Shown piece after piece: positions 1 through 7,571 of a DNA stretch of 64,000 nucleotides (position 1 is the stretch's first letter; each line of letters begins with the position of its first letter). Origin of the DNA: Acinetobacter tibetensis (lineage in GTDB: Bacteria > Pseudomonadota > Gammaproteobacteria > Pseudomonadales > Moraxellaceae). Position numbers and translations under genes: made by a program. The notes beneath the pieces are model-generated. The model was not told where the DNA came from and did not search any database. It worked only from the letters and a program-made list of their open reading frames with translations. The stretch is from the NCBI RefSeq assembly GCF_023824315.1, contig NZ_CP098732.1, positions 2,666,001 to 2,730,000 of the forward strand. Direction: 5' to 3'.

Positions 1-377
1 CGATTCGTGAAGCATTGAAAATTAATGTGATTGCCAATGGTGAAATCTGGACCAATGCCGATGCTAAACAATGTCGCTTAGAGTCGGGTTGTGAAGATTT
101 GATGATAGGTCGTGGTGCTGTAACGACTCCCGATTTAACTCAATGCATCCGCCAAAACTCAGATACAGCTTTGTTGAGTTGGAATGATTTATTGGCTTTG
201 CAAATTCGCTTTATTAACGGCCCAGCCAAAACTGAAATTGGTATGCTTGGACGTTATAAACAATGGTTAGGCATGATGTCTAAGCATTATCCTGAAGCGA
301 AATTACTTTGGGATGAAGTAAAACGTATTAAACAATTGCATGAAATTGTAGAAAAATTAGAAGCAACTGTGCTTTAA
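1..377 (+). CDS. dusC: tRNA-dihydrouridine(16) synthase DusC, C-terminal part (5' end outside window)
   Basis: The reading frame is open from the first bases of the window (frame starting at base 3) to a TAA at 375-377, so this is the end of a gene that begins upstream. The 'VIANGEIW' and 'GCEDLMIGRGA' segments are the end of the flavin-binding TIM barrel of dihydrouridine synthases. The 'ARIKQWL'-like helical tail ('GRYKQWLGMMSKHYPEAK') is the C-terminal helical domain found in DusC. The enzyme reduces uridine 16 in the tRNA D-loop using FMN and NADPH. The internal TTG at 15 is not a real start. A strong hairpin follows the stop. DusA or DusB are less likely because of the tail sequence. Confidence 0.85.
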   Translation, partial: IREALKINVIANGEIWTNADAKQCRLESGCEDLMIGRGAVTTPDLTQCIRQNSDTALLSWNDLLALQIRFINGPAKTEIGMLGRYKQWLGMMSKHYPEAKLLWDEVKRIKQLHEIVEKLEATVL

Positions 378-390
378 GTTTCAAATAAAG

Positions 391-426
391 GCCATGAGAT
401 ACTTTTCGTATCTCATGGCTGTTTCA
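391..426 (+). terminator. Rho-independent terminator after dusC
   Basis: A perfect 12-bp stem (391-402 with 408-419, arms GCCATGAGATAC and GTATCTCATGGC) has a 5-nt loop and a short T-rich tail, 14 bp after the dusC stop. It lies between convergent genes and could serve both. Confidence 0.7.
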
Positions 427-437
427 AGCTAAAAGGA

Positions 438-884
438 TTAACTCACTTCGCTCAGTAAAATAGGCAGTCCTGTTTCAAGTTGTATTGGCATAGAAATATG
501 CTGATGCGCCACTTTCCAGACTTGCTCTACTTTCTGAAAACATATGGTGGTGCGGCACCAAAACACTTCTAAATTGGGAATTGCATCAATTTGATCGACC
601 TTTGAAAAGCAGTGCAAGACGGCGAGTTCAGGCTGGGCAATAAGTTTAATGCCTTCACGATATACACGAATGTTTCCAGCTTTCACTGGAAGATAACGCC
701 TCCACAATTGTTTGTACGCTTGTATACCCGTTAAATGGGTACTTACATCAATTAAACTTACATCTTCGACACAAAGATCAGCTAAAGCTTGTATATCCAT
801 GCTTGCTACAGCTTCATCCCATTGTTTCAGCATTAATAAGATGGCATGGGCACTTTGCTCATCACCCGAAATTTCTATGCTCAT
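438..884 (-). CDS. NTF2-like / SnoaL-like domain protein
   Basis: 148 aa. The N-terminal helical part ('AVASMDIQALADLCVEDVSLID') followed by a beta-rich stretch with 'HCFSKVDQ', 'VFWCRTTICFQKVEQVWKVAHQHIS' is the pattern of small NTF2-fold proteins of the SnoaL/DUF4440 type. The closing 'W+VAHxHxS' motif is typical of that group. Members are cone-shaped, often dimeric and may bind small ligands; no catalytic role can be assigned here. AAGGA lies 8 nt before the ATG and supports this start. It is transcribed alone, convergent with dusC. A perfect CRP/Vfr-like palindrome lies about 170 bp upstream. Confidence 0.65.
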   Translation of the reverse strand: MSIEISGDEQSAHAILLMLKQWDEAVASMDIQALADLCVEDVSLIDVSTHLTGIQAYKQLWRRYLPVKAGNIRVYREGIKLIAQPELAVLHCFSKVDQIDAIPNLEVFWCRTTICFQKVEQVWKVAHQHISMPIQLETGLPILLSEVS

Positions 885-1054
885 CGTGTCATTCCTTTAC
901 AGTGTATCCACTTATCATCAACATAAGCTCTGATTTTGACAGCATCACGACTTCAACGTATCTGCATACAAATTAAAAACATTCAGAGGCATTTTGTCTT
1001 TTATACACAGTCTCAGAAGGTGCACTCCCTACAGCCCTCACAAACTTTAAAACA

Positions 1055-1070
1055 TGTGATTTTCATCACA
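1055..1070. promoter_or_regulatory. CRP/Vfr-type binding site (TGTGA-N6-TCACA)
   Basis: The 16 bases match the CRP half-sites exactly (TGTGA, six bases, TCACA). The nearest downstream start is the NTF2-like gene on the minus strand, about 170 bp away. That is rather far for a class I/II site, so the target is uncertain. Confidence 0.45.
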
Positions 1071-1170
1071 CTATAAAAACTATAGCGAAAATAATTCAGA
1101 GAATAAAGCGGTTATTTTAAAGGGCTTCCAAACCCTTATTTCCTCACCGCTTTTAGCAAATTCAATCCAA

Positions 1171-1197
1171 TAAAAAAGCATGTCGATGGACATGCTT
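1171..1197 (-). terminator. Terminator of yegP
   Basis: On the minus strand a 9-bp stem (AAGCATGTC with GACATGCTT, loop of 4) is followed by a run of T. It sits 20 bp beyond the yegP stop. Confidence 0.75.
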
Positions 1198-1216
1198 AAT
1201 CAAGATAAATTGGGCA

Positions 1217-1552
1217 TTACACCGTTAAATCTTTAATTGTGATGGATGAGCCATTATTTTTGACTGACTCAATTCCCTTATCGCGTGATTGTTCGGAAGA
1301 GTAAAACTGACTGGTACCAATCACCTGATGGTTGGCTGCTTTTAAATTAAAATACGGCTTGCCATTACTGGCGGTTAAACGCTCATAACGACTGTCATCT
1401 GCACTATTTTTATGAACGGATTCTATTCCCACGTGCGCCGAGGCTTTTGCTTTGTACAGCTCACTGGTTAAAATTACTTCCCCATTACCCGCTTTGAGCA
1501 CAAAGCGATATTGCCCATCTTTTGCTTGACTCAGCTCAAACCATCCAGACAT
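1217..1552 (-). CDS. yegP: YegP family protein (two DUF1508 repeats)
   Basis: 111 aa made of two tandem copies of the ~50-residue DUF1508 unit: residues ~1-50 ('GWFELSQAKDGQYRFVLKAGNGE') and ~57-104 ('RYERLTASNGKPYFNLKAANHQ'). Each ends in a 'GIESVKxN' motif ('GIESVHKN', 'GIESVKNN'). The length and duplicated architecture are those of E. coli YegP. Function is unknown; the fold is a small beta-rich swapped unit. The ATG is preceded by GAGGAAT. It is a single-gene unit with its own terminator just downstream. Confidence 0.88.
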   Translation of the reverse strand: MSGWFELSQAKDGQYRFVLKAGNGEVILTSELYKAKASAHVGIESVHKNSADDSRYERLTASNGKPYFNLKAANHQVIGTSQFYSSEQSRDKGIESVKNNGSSITIKDLTV

Positions 1553-1772
1553 ATTTTTATTCCTCTTGTTGTTTTCACTTTACTTATTGTTGCTTAAAAC
1601 TATTTAAGTTCTAAGAAATATAAATGACTTTTAGACAACAAAAAAGAGCATTTTTAATCAAACATTCGCTCAGCAGGAACCATTGTGATTCCTGCCGCCC
1701 CAAAACCATGCAATTTTTAGGGCGTGAGCATTAATTTTTGCTTAAGTAACTCTATAAAAACACAAGATGGCA

Positions 1773-2150
1773 TCACGTCACTGATGTAGGTACAACCACG
1801 GTTTTACCGTAAAAAGCGGCTTCCATTTCAATAATTTCCACACACAGTTGTACCGTCAAATGCATTTGCTTGGGTAATAACTGCTGTAAAGCTAGAAGTA
1901 ATTGATTGGAAATTTCTGTTTTTGTAGCTATATCTCGCCCTGAAAGCAAAGAAACCTTGACATGTACATAGGCTTGATTCGATTCACCTAAACCAATCAA
2001 ATAATCACTTTGACAAATTGCTCGGCTTTTAATATCTGTAGCAACTTGTACATGGCCCGTAGCAAACAAAGCCTGATTTAAGCCCATTAAAACAGATTGA
2101 GAATGAAAGTTTTCTAAATTGTCAGAATATTCCAAATGAATATGCGGCAT
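1773..2150 (-). CDS. 5-carboxymethyl-2-hydroxymuconate isomerase-like tautomerase (CHMI family)
   Basis: 125 aa. I chose the ATG at 2150 because it puts Pro directly after Met ('MPHIHLEYSDN'). That proline becomes the catalytic N-terminal Pro1 of the tautomerase superfamily once Met is removed. The 'LEYSDNL' segment, the 'AYVHVKVSLLSGR' strand and the C-terminal 'LTVQLCVEIIEME' follow HpaF/HpcD. The classic enzyme isomerises CHM in homoprotocatechuate (4-hydroxyphenylacetate) breakdown. No other hpa gene lies nearby, so the true substrate is open. An in-frame upstream extension of five codons lacks the proline placement and is not used. Confidence 0.75.
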   Translation of the reverse strand: MPHIHLEYSDNLENFHSQSVLMGLNQALFATGHVQVATDIKSRAICQSDYLIGLGESNQAYVHVKVSLLSGRDIATKTEISNQLLLALQQLLPKQMHLTVQLCVEIIEMEAAFYGKTVVVPTSVT

Positions 2151-2265
2151 CTGAGTGCAACCCAAACAGTGAAAACTGGGTTATAACATGTTTTCATACC
2201 TCACTGATGCAAGAAAAAGGATGAGATCATCCTCAATCTCTGCATAGTGAGATAAAACATTACAA

Positions 2266-2610
2266 TTAAACTTTTTTCACATATTCCGATTTCAGTTTGA
2301 TTGCCCCAATACCGTCAACCTTGCAATCAATATCATGACCATCGCTGGCTTCAGGCAATAAACGAATGTTCTTGACCTTGGTCCCAACTTTAACCACTGA
2401 AGATGAGCCTTTAATTTTTAAATCTTTAATCACAGTCACAGTATCGCCATCAACCAATAAATTACCGTTAGCATCCTTAATTTGAGCAACCTCTTCTGCT
2501 TGGTTCAGCTCACCTTCTTTCCATTCGTGCGAGCATTCTGGGCAAATCAATAAGTCGCCATCTTGATAGGTATATTCTGATTGGCATTTTGGGCAGTTTG
2601 GTAAAGACAT
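2266..2610 (-). CDS. yjdM: YjdM/PhnA family zinc-ribbon protein
   Basis: 114 aa. The N-terminal zinc ribbon has two CxxC knuckles ('[21 protein letters not shown]', residues ~6-27). The C-terminal SH3-like domain carries '[25 protein letters not shown]', the family hallmark. Homologues were once called PhnA (alkylphosphonate uptake) because of their place beside the E. coli phn operon. The name PhnA was also confused with phosphonoacetate hydrolase, which this is not. Length matches the family (~110 aa). Function is unknown. Confidence 0.9.
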   Translation of the reverse strand: MSLPNCPKCQSEYTYQDGDLLICPECSHEWKEGELNQAEEVAQIKDANGNLLVDGDTVTVIKDLKIKGSSSVVKVGTKVKNIRLLPEASDGHDIDCKVDGIGAIKLKSEYVKKV

Positions 2611-2694
2611 AAAAAACTCAAAAAATAAAAAATAAAACTTAGTGTACTGTAAAATTACGAATAACCCTAAATTCCATATGGGTATTTCTGCAAA

Positions 2695-3312
2695 TTATTG
2701 CTTTTGAAACACCACATAATTAAATTTCTGAGTTTGTTGATTGGGTGTGATATGCACGTCCTGTACACTCGAAATGAAGCGGAAATCGGGTTCAGCAAAT
2801 TGTTGCTGTAATTGTGCAACACTATAACGTTGAACCTCTAATCCACTGCATTTTAAAGGACCATCTTCAGCAAAAGTAGCTACTATCACGTATCCTAAGG
2901 ACTGTACGGCTGTTTTCACTTGCTGTATATAACGCTTTTGCTCTTGAGGCTGGGTCAAAAAATGAAATACCGCACGATCATGCCAAACTTGATAGCTTTC
3001 TGGTTCGAATTCCACGCTTAAAAGGTCGGCTACCTTCCAGTGAATCAAATGAGCGCGATCACCTAAACGCTGTTGGCTCTGCTGCAAAGCCATGTTGGAT
3101 ATATCCAATACGGTTAAATTACTATAGCCTAAATCGAGTAACTCATCAGCAAGTATAGATGCGCCAGCGCCAACATCAATAATTGCAGCGTCAGGTTCCA
3201 ATTTCAAAGATTGAATCAATTGTATCGATTGGCTTGCATGTAACTGAAACCAACTCACTTGCGTCACGGCTTTATCTGTATAAACCCGATTCCAATGTGT
3301 TTCTATTGACAT
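2695..3312 (-). CDS. Class I SAM-dependent methyltransferase
   Basis: 205 aa. Motif I is 'AIIDVGAGASILADEL' (residues ~44-59), the acidic loop after strand 2 is 'LTVLDIS', and 'WHDRAVFHFLTQPQEQ' corresponds to motif IV. These place it in the Rossmann-fold methyltransferase_11/25 group. The N-terminus 'HWNRVYTDKAVTQVSWFQ' resembles small-molecule methyltransferases of the thiopurine/tellurite-resistance kind. Substrate cannot be told. It is about 60 bp upstream, in the direction of transcription, of nothing obviously linked. Confidence 0.7.
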   Translation of the reverse strand: MSIETHWNRVYTDKAVTQVSWFQLHASQSIQLIQSLKLEPDAAIIDVGAGASILADELLDLGYSNLTVLDISNMALQQSQQRLGDRAHLIHWKVADLLSVEFEPESYQVWHDRAVFHFLTQPQEQKRYIQQVKTAVQSLGYVIVATFAEDGPLKCSGLEVQRYSVAQLQQQFAEPDFRFISSVQDVHITPNQQTQKFNYVVFQKQ

Positions 3313-3373
3313 GTCTTCATTCTCAATAATTAATCACTTATACAAACAATATTATATTAAAGCATATTCTATT

Positions 3374-3736
3374 TTAAGTAATTTCTTCTTCAAGGGATTC
3401 TAAATAATGCTTCAAGACCACAGCATGATTTTGCGTTGCATTCTTTGCCGCAGTAATCAAGCTAATATTATTGTGTTGGACTAAACGTCGTAATTCTGCG
3501 AGGGTTTCAGGATGTTGCCTCAATTCAAGTAAATATTTTGCTCGAAATTCTTGCCAGCCAATTAAATCTTGATGATAAGACTGCCTTAAAACAGTGGACG
3601 GCGTAATCTCTTTGGGCCAAAGATCAATCTTGGCATCTTGTTTTTTAATGCCTCGTGGCCATAGACGATCCACTAAAATTCTTAATCCATCATCTGCGGT
3701 AACAGGACTGTAGGCACGCTTGATTTGAATCTGCAT
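3374..3736 (-). CDS. DUF488 family protein
   Basis: 120 aa. The N-terminal 'IKRAYSPVTADDGLRILVDRLWPRGIKKQ' is the diagnostic DUF488 signature (R-x-Y-x-P-x(4)-DG-x-R-x-LVDRLWPRG). The rest follows: 'FRAKYLLEL', 'ISLITAAKN'. Family members are small cytosolic proteins of unknown function. It is followed 36 bp upstream by another small minus-strand gene (3772-4116) and then an SRPBCC gene, so the three may be cotranscribed. Confidence 0.85.
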   Translation of the reverse strand: MQIQIKRAYSPVTADDGLRILVDRLWPRGIKKQDAKIDLWPKEITPSTVLRQSYHQDLIGWQEFRAKYLLELRQHPETLAELRRLVQHNNISLITAAKNATQNHAVVLKHYLESLEEEIT

Positions 3737-3771
3737 TAATTTCCTTAGCGATGCGAAAATAAAGAATTCAT

Positions 3772-4116
3772 TTAACTTTCCATACTAATATCTTCAACAT
3801 TTCCATCTTCATCAAATGAGACACATAACACATAGTCAGTCACATTTTCTGGCAGACTAAAGTCAATCGAATCATCATTTTCCTCAACGGAATGAAAGTC
3901 TAAAAAACGTTGGGTCGATAATAACTCAATTACCTGCTTCGCTTCAGGGCGCGTGAGTCCAGTATGATGCTGCCAATACTGTGGAGAGATTTCTTGCAAA
4001 TGATGCTCCACATATAAGCGCACCTGATTATCTAACCCGACATCTTGCAGATAGCTTTGCCAAATCGCATTTCGGGCTTTCTGTTCTCTGTCCTTAAAAT
4101 TATTAAACGTTTGCAT
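3772..4116 (-). CDS. Uncharacterised protein (114 aa)
   Basis: I do not recognise this family. It is acidic, with a helical N-terminal half and a C-terminal beta-like stretch 'DFSLPENVTDYVLCVSFDEDGNVEDISMES'. That layout is reminiscent of DUF2004-type proteins, but the match is only an impression. AAGGATGTT precedes the ATG, a good ribosome-binding site. It lies 15 bp downstream of the SRPBCC gene and 36 bp before DUF488, so it is likely translated from the same message. Confidence 0.6.
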   Translation of the reverse strand: MQTFNNFKDREQKARNAIWQSYLQDVGLDNQVRLYVEHHLQEISPQYWQHHTGLTRPEAKQVIELLSTQRFLDFHSVEENDDSIDFSLPENVTDYVLCVSFDEDGNVEDISMES

Positions 4117-4130
4117 AACATCCTTACCTT

Positions 4131-4577
4131 TTATCCATCAGGTATTTCAGGTGTAATCAAGAGTGCCAGCAATTGTAAAGACTCTTGCCAGCCCAAATAA
4201 CACGCTTCTACAGGAATTACATCAGGTATACCTGATTGCGTGATTTGAACTTCTGTCCCTACAGAGACCGCTTTAAATTGAACTTTGACTTCAATTAAAT
4301 CGGGCATGTTTGGATCTTCAAATTGATCAACATAGCGTAACAGTTCATTCGGAACCACTTCGTGATATGTGCCACCAAAACCAATGCGTGTGCCTGTAGA
4401 AAAGTTAGTGAAATACATGCGATATTTGCCCTCAGGCTTCACCTCAAGCAAATCGACATGTGCTGTAAAACCGTGGGGTGCCATCCATTTGACTAAGGCA
4501 TCTGCTGTGGTAAATGCCCGATAAACACGCTCTGGTGGTACATTAAACACGCGATGTAATTGAACCGTATTCGACAT
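4131..4577 (-). CDS. SRPBCC family protein (AHSA1/START-like)
   Basis: 148 aa. The opening 'HRVFNVPPERVYRAFTTADALVKWMAPHGFTA' is the AHSA1-like start (strand, 'P.ervw.A.td..l..W..P.g'). 'GKYRMYFTNFSTGTRIGFGGTYHEV' and 'GWQESLQLLALLI' fit the central sheet and the long C-terminal helix of the SRPBCC cavity fold. Members bind hydrophobic ligands or Hsp90; this short form is usually of unknown function. It heads a likely three-gene unit with the 114-aa protein and DUF488. Confidence 0.8.
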   Translation of the reverse strand: MSNTVQLHRVFNVPPERVYRAFTTADALVKWMAPHGFTAHVDLLEVKPEGKYRMYFTNFSTGTRIGFGGTYHEVVPNELLRYVDQFEDPNMPDLIEVKVQFKAVSVGTEVQITQSGIPDVIPVEACYLGWQESLQLLALLITPEIPDG

Positions 4578-4687
4578 GAGACACCTATATTTTTATTCTT
4601 TAGTTTTAAATAGTGTACGGCAGGCAGAGGTGGCTTATGTATAACTTGAGTATAAATTATACAGCACCCCCCTACTTTGGCCGCTCA

Positions 4688-5056
4688 CTACTCGTCATCA
4701 TAATCATAGAGGTAGCTCAGGCAGCCCCAACCGTCATATTCACCTTGGAACATTTCAGCAATTTTAACGAACCACTCTTCTAAATCTTGAACATCCTGAT
4801 ATTCAGGAATCATATTGACATGAACATTCAACACCCATAAATCACTGCCATCATTTTTGACTTCTTCTTGAAACAGCGAAATTTTTTGTTCTTCATGCAA
4901 TAAATGCAAAGCGCATTTTTCTGCCTGATCTTGGGTTGTAAAAACAATAGAGAATTCAATTTCATGTAGATCGGTTAGATCATTGCCATCTTCATACATT
5001 TGCCACAGTACATTACCGTTATCGTCATCTGGAAATAATTCATAGTTGCGGCTCAT
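4688..5056 (-). CDS. rraB: Ribonuclease E inhibitor RraB family protein
   Basis: 122 aa, very acidic. 'LFPDDDNGNVLWQMYEDGNDLTDLHEIEFSIVF' and the closing 'EGEYDGWGCLSYLYDYDDE' match the RraB (formerly YjgD) family: D-G-N-G-D/V-L at the start and 'DGWG' near the end. In E. coli RraB binds the C-terminal scaffold of RNase E and lowers its activity on some mRNAs. The Acinetobacter role is inferred by family only. It stands alone between an SRPBCC gene and a pseudouridine synthase gene. Confidence 0.82.
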   Translation of the reverse strand: MSRNYELFPDDDNGNVLWQMYEDGNDLTDLHEIEFSIVFTTQDQAEKCALHLLHEEQKISLFQEEVKNDGSDLWVLNVHVNMIPEYQDVQDLEEWFVKIAEMFQGEYDGWGCLSYLYDYDDE

Positions 5057-5138
5057 GGTTATATCCCTGCTTTTTGTTTATTAATTCAACATAATTTAGC
5101 ATGATTTTATGACAGTTTAAGCCCCAAAAGAGACATTT

Positions 5139-5804
5139 TTAAAATGTAGCTAAACTCTGAATATCGACCAACTCACCACTAAATGGCTGGACAAACTTCA
5201 AGTGACTGGCATGTAATGCCATGCGCTTTAGAGGACTTTGAAAGGGTTCAGGATGATAGAGTTTATCCCCTGTGATGGGATGCCCAATATATTGCATATG
5301 CACACGTAATTGATGGGAGCGCCCTGTAATCGGAGTCAGCAATACACGGCTGATATCCTGTTCTGGATGATATTCCATCATTTCAAATAAGGTTTTGGCA
5401 GCTTTACCCAATTCAAAATGCACAATCTGACGTGGACGATTTTCCCAATCTGTAATTAAAGGGACTTCGACACTTCCCGATTGCTGAATCTGACCTTGCA
5501 CCAATGCTTGATAATGTTTGGTCACCGTTCGTGCTTGGAACATTTTGCTGACCGCGACTTCGGCATCACGATGCTTGGCAAACATCAAAATTCCCGAGGT
5601 CGCCATATCCAAACGATGGGTAATTTTCGCATCAGGAAATTGCGCTAAAACACGATAATAAGCACTATCATGATGTTCAGGTAAACGCCCCGGCACCGAC
5701 AGCAAACCCGCAGGTTTATTAATCACCACCAAGTCTGCATCTTCATAAATAATCTGCAAAGGTTCTTGTGGTGGGGTATAAACGAAGTGGTCATTTAGAG
5801 ACAT
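5139..5804 (-). CDS. RluA-type pseudouridine synthase
   Basis: 221 aa from the ATG at 5804 ('MSLNDHFVYTPP'); a longer frame upstream adds a Cys-rich extension not found in the family. The order is 'VVINKPAGLLSVPG', the catalytic 'HRLDMATSGILMFAK' (Asp in the RLD motif attacks the uridine), then 'PITGRSHQLRVHMQYIGHPITGDKLY', the strongly conserved GRtHQlR block. There is no S4 domain. Its size matches RluA (219 aa in E. coli), which modifies 23S rRNA U746 and tRNA U32, but assignment to a site is inference. Confidence 0.88.
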   Translation of the reverse strand: MSLNDHFVYTPPQEPLQIIYEDADLVVINKPAGLLSVPGRLPEHHDSAYYRVLAQFPDAKITHRLDMATSGILMFAKHRDAEVAVSKMFQARTVTKHYQALVQGQIQQSGSVEVPLITDWENRPRQIVHFELGKAAKTLFEMMEYHPEQDISRVLLTPITGRSHQLRVHMQYIGHPITGDKLYHPEPFQSPLKRMALHASHLKFVQPFSGELVDIQSLATF

Positions 5805-5930
5805 GAGCAGATGGGATGACAAACAAAGCGGGCAAAATATCAAGCCACCATGATGCTGTCAATTTTTCTACGTTTCAGTCATTTCATTTATTCCAAAGTG
5901 ATACTTTCTCCATCAAAAATCGACAAATGT

Positions 5931-6629
5931 TTAGCGATGCTTATTCATTTCTGTCAGTAAATCTAACTGAATTTCTTGAATTTGTGTCAGCCGTTCCCAC
6001 TGATTTGACAATAAATGATCCATTTTTTCATGCAAATGTCGAATCTCTAATTCCGCTTTAAGGTTGATCTGATAGTCATGTTGTGAACGTAAGCGGTCTT
6101 TGGCTTCCTGTCGATTTTGGCTCATCATAATAATTGGTGCCTGAATCGCCGCTAAACATGACAAAACCAAATTTAATAAAATAAAAGGATACGGATCGAC
6201 TGGATATACCCATAACACCACTGTATTTAACAGAATCCAGAGCACTATAAAAATGGCAAAAATAATGAGAAATATCCAACTTCCCTCAAACGTGGCGATT
6301 TTATCTGCCAGCTTCTCACCAAGCGTCCTTTTTTGATCAAATTCAGTTTCGATGTTTTTGGTAATCAGTTCATGCCGTTGCATGCTGCTAATCACTTCAC
6401 GCTCTAAATCGGTCAGCTCGCCTTTTTCAGATTTCAACAATGAATGTACATATTGGATGCAATAATGGGTCAAATCGGGTCGACAAATAAAACTTTCTGA
6501 TGACCAATTTGGTTCATCTTTTTTGATCTCATCACTGATCACATCACGAATCATATGCCCAGAGACCAATGCTTTATAAGGAAATGACTTTTTGCACACT
6601 GCACACGTTTGAGTTTGTCTATCTGTCAT
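5931..6629 (-). CDS. DUF1003 membrane protein with N-terminal Cys/His segment
   Basis: 232 aa. The N-terminus carries paired cysteines ('CAVCKKSF', residues ~9-16, later 'FICRPDLTHYC') that could form a small metal site. A coiled region follows ('LTDLEREVISSMQRHELITKNIE'). Two membrane helices come next (~118-140 'GSWIFLIIFAIFIVLWILLN' and ~148-168), with the DUF1003 hallmark 'DPYPFILLNLVLSCLAAIQAPIIMMSQNRQ'. A charged C-terminal tail is probably helical. Function is unknown for the family. Confidence 0.85.
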   Translation of the reverse strand: MTDRQTQTCAVCKKSFPYKALVSGHMIRDVISDEIKKDEPNWSSESFICRPDLTHYCIQYVHSLLKSEKGELTDLEREVISSMQRHELITKNIETEFDQKRTLGEKLADKIATFEGSWIFLIIFAIFIVLWILLNTVVLWVYPVDPYPFILLNLVLSCLAAIQAPIIMMSQNRQEAKDRLRSQHDYQINLKAELEIRHLHEKMDHLLSNQWERLTQIQEIQLDLLTEMNKHR

Positions 6630-6722
6630 TTTTTTAATTGGTTTTCTATTTTGACTCCATCATAACAATTTTCTATGCAAATGAAGCGACTTCCATTACT
6701 GCAACAATACAAATTGTTAGAT

Positions 6723-6965
6723 TTAACTTAAAACAGATAGAACAATAAATGGAACCAAATTAAACACCATAATTAGAATTTTATAGACTGCCATCGCAGC
6801 ATAATGAATGGCATCAAAAGTCTGATCATTTAAATTAAACCAGCGACCATGTAAGCTTTTCATCCACGTTCTAGCGTAGATAAAAACCAAAAACCAAATC
6901 AGTAAAATGAGATAATTGAGGACTAAAGACCAACCCAACACTTGCCCTAATAATTGCATATCCAT
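6723..6965 (-). CDS. Small membrane protein, DUF6868-like
   Basis: 80 aa. The ATG at 6965 is chosen over one seven codons upstream because AGAGGTG lies just ahead of it. Two hydrophobic segments (~6-29 and ~56-78) flank a cytosolic loop 'WMKSLHGRWFNLNDQTFDAIHY'. That 'HGRWF.l....fDa.HY' loop is what I associate with the DUF6868 family of small inner-membrane proteins. No function is known. It lies between DUF1003 and DUF4256 genes on the same strand. Confidence 0.7.
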   Translation of the reverse strand: MDMQLLGQVLGWSLVLNYLILLIWFLVFIYARTWMKSLHGRWFNLNDQTFDAIHYAAMAVYKILIMVFNLVPFIVLSVLS

Positions 6966-7007
6966 GTGTATCACCTCTATCTTCACGTTGAATAGTCACG
7001 TCATGAG

Positions 7008-7571
7008 CTAAAGTTTTAACCCGACACGAAAACCTCGCGCAGCATAATAAGATTCAGCCCCGTTATGATACGTAAACACCTGACCATAGCGGCGGTCACA
7101 AAATAATGCTCCGCCCAAAGCCCGAATAGCCTCAGGTGTACTCACCCAACTTGATGTTTTTTTGTCAAAATTTCCCAATTGTTGTAATTTATAATATTGC
7201 TGTTCTGTGAGTAGCTTAGTGCCCTTCATCCCAGCTAAACGCAGCGCACTGTCTTGTGGCGGATTCTGCTTTCGAGCAGCCAAGGCTTCAGCGTCATAAC
7301 ATAAACTACGACGACCTATGGGGCTTTCCTCCGCACAATCAACAAAATAATATTCATTGCTGTTTTGCTCAAATTGAATAAGATCTGGCTCGCCCCCTGT
7401 TTGCTCCATCCAGTGCAAACTTTGAATTTTTTTAGGTTGTGCTTGAAGTTTGGACAACACTTTACTCCATTTGAGATGAGGATGTCTTAAAACATGCTGC
7501 TCGAAACGTTGTTGTAAACGGGTAAAAAGTTGCTGATCATCCAATGGCTGATCTAAGTTGTGATGGCTCAT
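7008..7571 (-). CDS. DUF4256 family protein
   Basis: 187 aa, cytosolic. 'MEQTGGEPDLI', 'FVDCAEESPIGRRSLCYD' and the C-terminal 'RALGGALFCDRRYGQVFTYHNGAESYYAARGFRVGL' are the conserved blocks of DUF4256. The family is uniform in length (~185 aa) and uncharacterised. A purine-rich AGAAGAGCAGAG leads into the ATG. It is 43 bp ahead of the DUF6868-like gene on the same strand; the upstream 574 bp are gene-free. Confidence 0.85.
   Translation of the reverse strand: MSHHNLDQPLDDQQLFTRLQQRFEQHVLRHPHLKWSKVLSKLQAQPKKIQSLHWMEQTGGEPDLIQFEQNSNEYYFVDCAEESPIGRRSLCYDAEALAARKQNPPQDSALRLAGMKGTKLLTEQQYYKLQQLGNFDKKTSSWVSTPEAIRALGGALFCDRRYGQVFTYHNGAESYYAARGFRVGLKL

Larger units (their letters stand above)
885..1216. 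other. Gene-free gap with a CRP-like palindrome and a nested hairpin
   Basis: 332 bp without a convincing gene. It holds the CRP-like site at 1055-1070 and a nested hairpin at 1105-1153: outer arms AAAGCGGT and ACCGCTTT, inner arms AAGGG and CCCTT, with TTTT after. A plus-strand TTGACA at 936-941 has only a poor -10 match 17 nt later. A small plus-strand RNA ending in the hairpin is possible but unproven. Confidence 0.4.

Noticed and set aside
1671..1725. Terminator after the CHMI-like gene (GCAGGAA...TTCCTGC)
   Set aside because: The stem has a 9-nt loop and no T-run on either strand, so it is too weak to call.
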